Of a DNA stretch of 64,000 nt, positions 61,138-64,000 are shown piece by piece. How positions within the stretch are numbered: the stretch's first letter is position 1; each line of letters starts with the position of its first letter. The notes under the pieces were generated by a model, which saw only the letters and a program-made list of their open reading frames with translations, was not told where the DNA came from and did no database searches. Position numbers and translations under genes: made by a program. The DNA comes from Ceratothoa steindachneri (taxonomy: Eukaryota > Arthropoda > Malacostraca > Isopoda > Cymothoidae). The stretch lies in assembly GCA_963969495.1 (NCBI GenBank), contig OZ018317.1, positions 219,547,691 to 219,611,690 on the forward strand, read 5' to 3'.

Positions 61138-62698
61138 TCATTGTTCAGAATTTAACGGCATGAACTTCCGTTTCTCCAAACTCCTATTATACTCAGCGGT
61201 AGGGATGTCTCTCTTAAGAGTCCAAAGGTAATCAGCCATCATGACTGCATCCCAGCGTCCCTGATACCTGATCTTAATCTTTTTAATTTCCTGATGGAAT
61301 CTCTCCTCCTTACGCTTCCCTCATTGATCCCAGATTCTCAGGAAACCAATCCATATGCGAGAATAAGTAATGCATTTTGATGCTCATGTTGCATCCGAGG
61401 CTTCTGAAAGCAGTCAGCATATTGGTGGTAAGTTCTATACAGTTCGTGGCCTACTTGTTGCCAAAAAGGTTCTTCACGAACAGAACAAAAGCTTTCCACG
61501 CTTCCATTTCCACTTCGTTCATTGAATTTTCAAACTCTCGATCTGTGATGAGCTGACGGAGTTGACCGTAAAAGATGACACCTTTTAATTTCTCCATGAG
61601 CAATCCTGGAAAAGCGTGGCACGAATAAGTGAACCAGGCACAATCCTTGCTCAGAGCTTTGGTAAACTACTTGATCAACACGAGCTTGATGTGAAGCGGT
61701 AGAAGAGTATACTGTCTCTGTCCACTAGATGTTTTTAATGACGTGCCTTTCTCTGCAAGCCATTAATTCCTCCCGTACAGGGCAGTCCTTCTTCGTGTAA
61801 TGCTGAGCTCGGTCCTTACTGCCCCACATGCACAGAAAGAACGAGTACTTGGTGAACCTAGACTGTTATCCCAACGAATACTTCACCATCTTTAGGTCAA
61901 CACGAATCAACCACTCATGCTGACCATAACGAATTTTCTCCAGCACGTACTTCACCGCTCATACTTCTCTTTCAATGTCGAGTGAGCGAGGGTTACAGAG
62001 GCAAACTGGTTGCCGTTATGCAGCAGAGCAAATTTCAGCGATCGCTTGCTGCTGTCAATGATCAGTTTCCAATTTGGGGGTTGGTACTAGCACTCCAAGC
62101 TTAAGCAGAAGCTGTGTAATATGTGTACAATACATCAAGTTCTTCTCTTCAGAGAAAAACCGGAGGTACTCTTGATGCGAGCATTGTAGGGGAGGAGTTG
62201 TTTTTTTCCTTCAATCTGGATGCCAACAGCTCGGTAGAGGACATTGACAAGCTGAGCTTACGAACAAGACCATTTAGCTCTTTTTGTGAGAAAAAGATGT
62301 GGAGTAGCATCATCAAAAAACACTTCTTCATTTTCTGCAACACTGGAGGAATCTTCGTCATTAGTGTCAAGACAGTTACTGGAATTTCATCACAATGAGC
62401 TACAAGACGACGCGTTGTTTGAAGATATGGATACTTGAGAGGCTGCTCCAGGTAGTTCTGTTAATCTCAGCCAAAGCAATAGCGCAGAAGTAGCAGTCAG
62501 TGGCAGAGTTTATCTGCTCCATCCAAATCATGGGAATTCTAAACTTCACACAACTATTCTTGCCCTTGGTCAAACGACGCAGATACTCGGTGCATGTTTT
62601 GCTTAGCATGTGTGGCGCCCAAGCTTTATCCTTCTCGCCAAGTTTCAAACCAAAATAAGTATGGTAAGAACGCTTTATGAAACTTGGGTCTGGATTCC
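61138..62698 (-). pseudogene. Arthropod multicopy 'RYQGRWD' family gene, decayed
   Basis: On the - strand, in shifting frames: RNPDPSFIKRSYHTYFGLKL, GEKDKAWAPHMLSKTCTEYL, KFRIPMIWMEQINSATDCYF with CAIALAEINRTTWSSL; then FFSQKELNGLVRKLSLSMSS then TELLASRLKEKNNSSP; scattered middle pieces; and near the end RFHQEIKKIKIRYQGRWDAV then MMADYLWTLKRDIPTAEYNR. The stop is TGA at 61138-61140. I recall these strings from a high-copy family of uncharacterised arthropod and cnidarian proteins ('YFG.KLGDQDKaWAPH', 'RYQGRWD..MmADYcW.LKRD'), presumably mobile; its mechanism is not known to me. At least five frame breaks. Confidence 0.72.
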
Positions 62699-64000
62699 TG
62701 TTAGGAACAACGGTGTACTCCTCGCAAGATCTTCTGGAGCCGAATCCATTTCATTCACTTGAAAAATAAAAATTCCAGTTAGTCAAAAATTGCCGCATGC
62801 AAATTCTTCAGAATTCGTTTATTTAAAAAATAAGAAATATTTTTGCATCATATAAATATAAACTATCCATACCTGTAAAGGAGAGAGTAAAACTATCATG
62901 TCACGATAAATAAAAAGTTGACCTGATTGAGCAAAAGCAATGTGATTTATGGATTCAGCAAATCAAAATTGTCCCAAATCAGCTTAAAAAAACTTAGACA
63001 ATAAAGTTGTTTTGGCTAGTGTTATTATCATCACTAAACAAAAGAAGCAAGAAAGAATTAACTGAAGACAATTTCCACGTCATCGTTGTCAGAAATATAC
63101 TCCGAAGAATTAAAGAGCATGAAATAATTATTATTTATACATCGCTTGGTCCAGGCTTGTTCCCAGCCGAACTAAATTGCTATTCGACGAAAATCAAATT
63201 AGAGTCAAATCAATTTGGCAGTGGTGATATCTCAACTGTCATCCCCACATCTCAGTGGAAACATCACTTCGACTTTACATCGAAGAAATAGGCCGATTGG
63301 TTACAGTATTGTATTTACTGTACAATATACCTTTACATTAGGACTTTACCACATATGGGCACTTTACCCCACAAATCCTAACCGATTTTTAGGGAAGCAA
63401 TCGTGCAACCTCTGTAAAGTGTGGAGACACCTAAAGAATTATGTTGCGTGTCCTTCTCTTAGCATTATACAGCATTGCTCTGTTATACTTAACAGTCAAT
63501 TGAGAATAAAGGATTACAGAAATCTCGAATTTATTTGTCAAGCGATCGCTGGCAATCATCCTTCCTCCAATGCTCCTAAATACAGGTCGACTTGACCGTC
63601 AATAATGAGGACCAGATGACGATTTTACTCACTTCTTCGCCTGATGGGCGATGAAGCATCGCGGTAAATATTCTTTACTGAATTCATGCCGAACCTCCCA
63701 AACGTTTGAATCAAAATTTTAGAGATAAGAATATTCCTCTACCTCTTTGAATCAAGTACACTGGTTTTCTTTTAGCTTTGCACTCACAAGAAAGAGAAAA
63801 TCTACGACCCCTAATTTTGAAAATAACTCAGTGATGCGAACACAGACAAAATAACGGTTAGCTCATTAGTTAAATCCCCCATCCATTCGTTTTCAATCGG
63901 GAATGAGGCTTCCCATCTGGATGATTAAATTTATACAATGTTAATTAAACTTTTCCATTGTGTTAGTGTCGATTTACCTTAAGTAAAGGAATAATCACAA
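62697..64000 (-). repeat. Right arm of 1.3-kb inverted repeat (runs off window)
   Basis: Reverse complement of 20717-22018. On the - strand it lies directly upstream of the RYQGRWD-family coding region, and its inner end includes ATGGATTCGGCTCCAGAAGA with the open run MDSAPEDLARSTPLFLTG, likely the N-terminus in a shifted frame. So the arm is the 5' region of that element. Confidence 0.88.
63215..63595 (+). other. Conserved 126-codon open frame in right arm
   Basis: Counterpart of 21121-21501: MAVVISQLSSPHLSGNITST to SSNAPKYRST. The last ~70 residues are identical to the left copy, including CNLCKVWRHLKNYVACPSLS. Unrecognised. Antisense to the RYQGRWD gene. Confidence 0.4.

Overview
The window looks like a piece of an animal nuclear genome, most probably an arthropod. 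Genes are split by long introns with GT-AG borders, (TA)n microsatellites are long and frequent, and most of the sequence is decayed mobile DNA of kinds common in arthropods: Jockey-like, CR1-like, I-like and RTE-like non-LTR retrotransposons, Penelope-like elements, and Tc1/mariner transposons. I see no prokaryotic operons, rRNA or CRISPR array. The species cannot be fixed from the sequence.

The one convincing host gene is a NRF-6 (nose resistant to fluoxetine)-like integral-membrane acyltransferase (acyltransferase-3 family) on the + strand from 36080 to a stop at 56094. Ten exons with fully compatible splice phases can be read, at 36080-36164, 39483-39599, 40937-41099, 42896-42989, 43140-43239, 43760-43892, 51897-52113, 54948-55090, 55467-55578 and 55853-56094. 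The phases demand one more small exon between the first two, and one ending at 36865 fits. The 5' part of the gene (signal peptide and NRF domain) was not found. The 8-kb intron at 43.9-51.9 kb holds a whole Jockey-like retrotransposon, itself split by a Tc1/mariner element.

Layout from left to right: 0-1.7 kb unassigned; 1.7-6.2 kb Jockey-like copy A (-), with a foreign insert; 6.2-6.8 kb Penelope remnant (-); 7.2-8.9 kb CR1-like remnant (-); 9.03-10.47 kb Tc1 element with TIRs and TA duplications; 10.8-11.05 kb mariner scrap (-); 12.9-13.9 kb CR1-like scrap (-); 14.4-19.3 kb Jockey-like copy B (-), the best-preserved copy; 19.4-19.93 kb tandem duplication of 267 bp; 20.7-22.0 kb left arm of an inverted repeat; 22.0-22.6 kb tRNA-derived SINE-like DNA; 22.6-23.5 kb mariner missing its 3' end; 23.5-24.9 kb Penelope copy 1; 24.99-26.34 kb Tc/mariner element with long TIRs; 28.2-30.5 kb second Penelope lineage carrying a nested MITE; 30.9-33.4 kb (TA)n tracts, an RTE-like 3' end and a large hairpin; 33.4-34.7 kb I-like element with RNase H; 36-56 kb NRF-6-like gene; 56.9-58.03 kb I-like copy (-); 58.03-60.45 kb Penelope copy 2 with a 1.25-kb insert; 61.1-62.7 kb decayed arthropod multicopy 'RYQGRWD' gene (-); 62.7-64.0 kb right arm of the inverted repeat, running off the window.

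Nearly every mobile-element coding region is broken by stops or frameshifts, so this is a graveyard rather than an active system. Several nested insertions can be dated relative to one another because removing the insert restores the interrupted reading frame. The least explained items are the 1.3-kb arms shared by the inverted repeat, with a conserved 126-codon open frame, a 25-bp module inverted between two related SINE-like copies, and a mostly synonymous duplicate of part of an NRF-6 exon.
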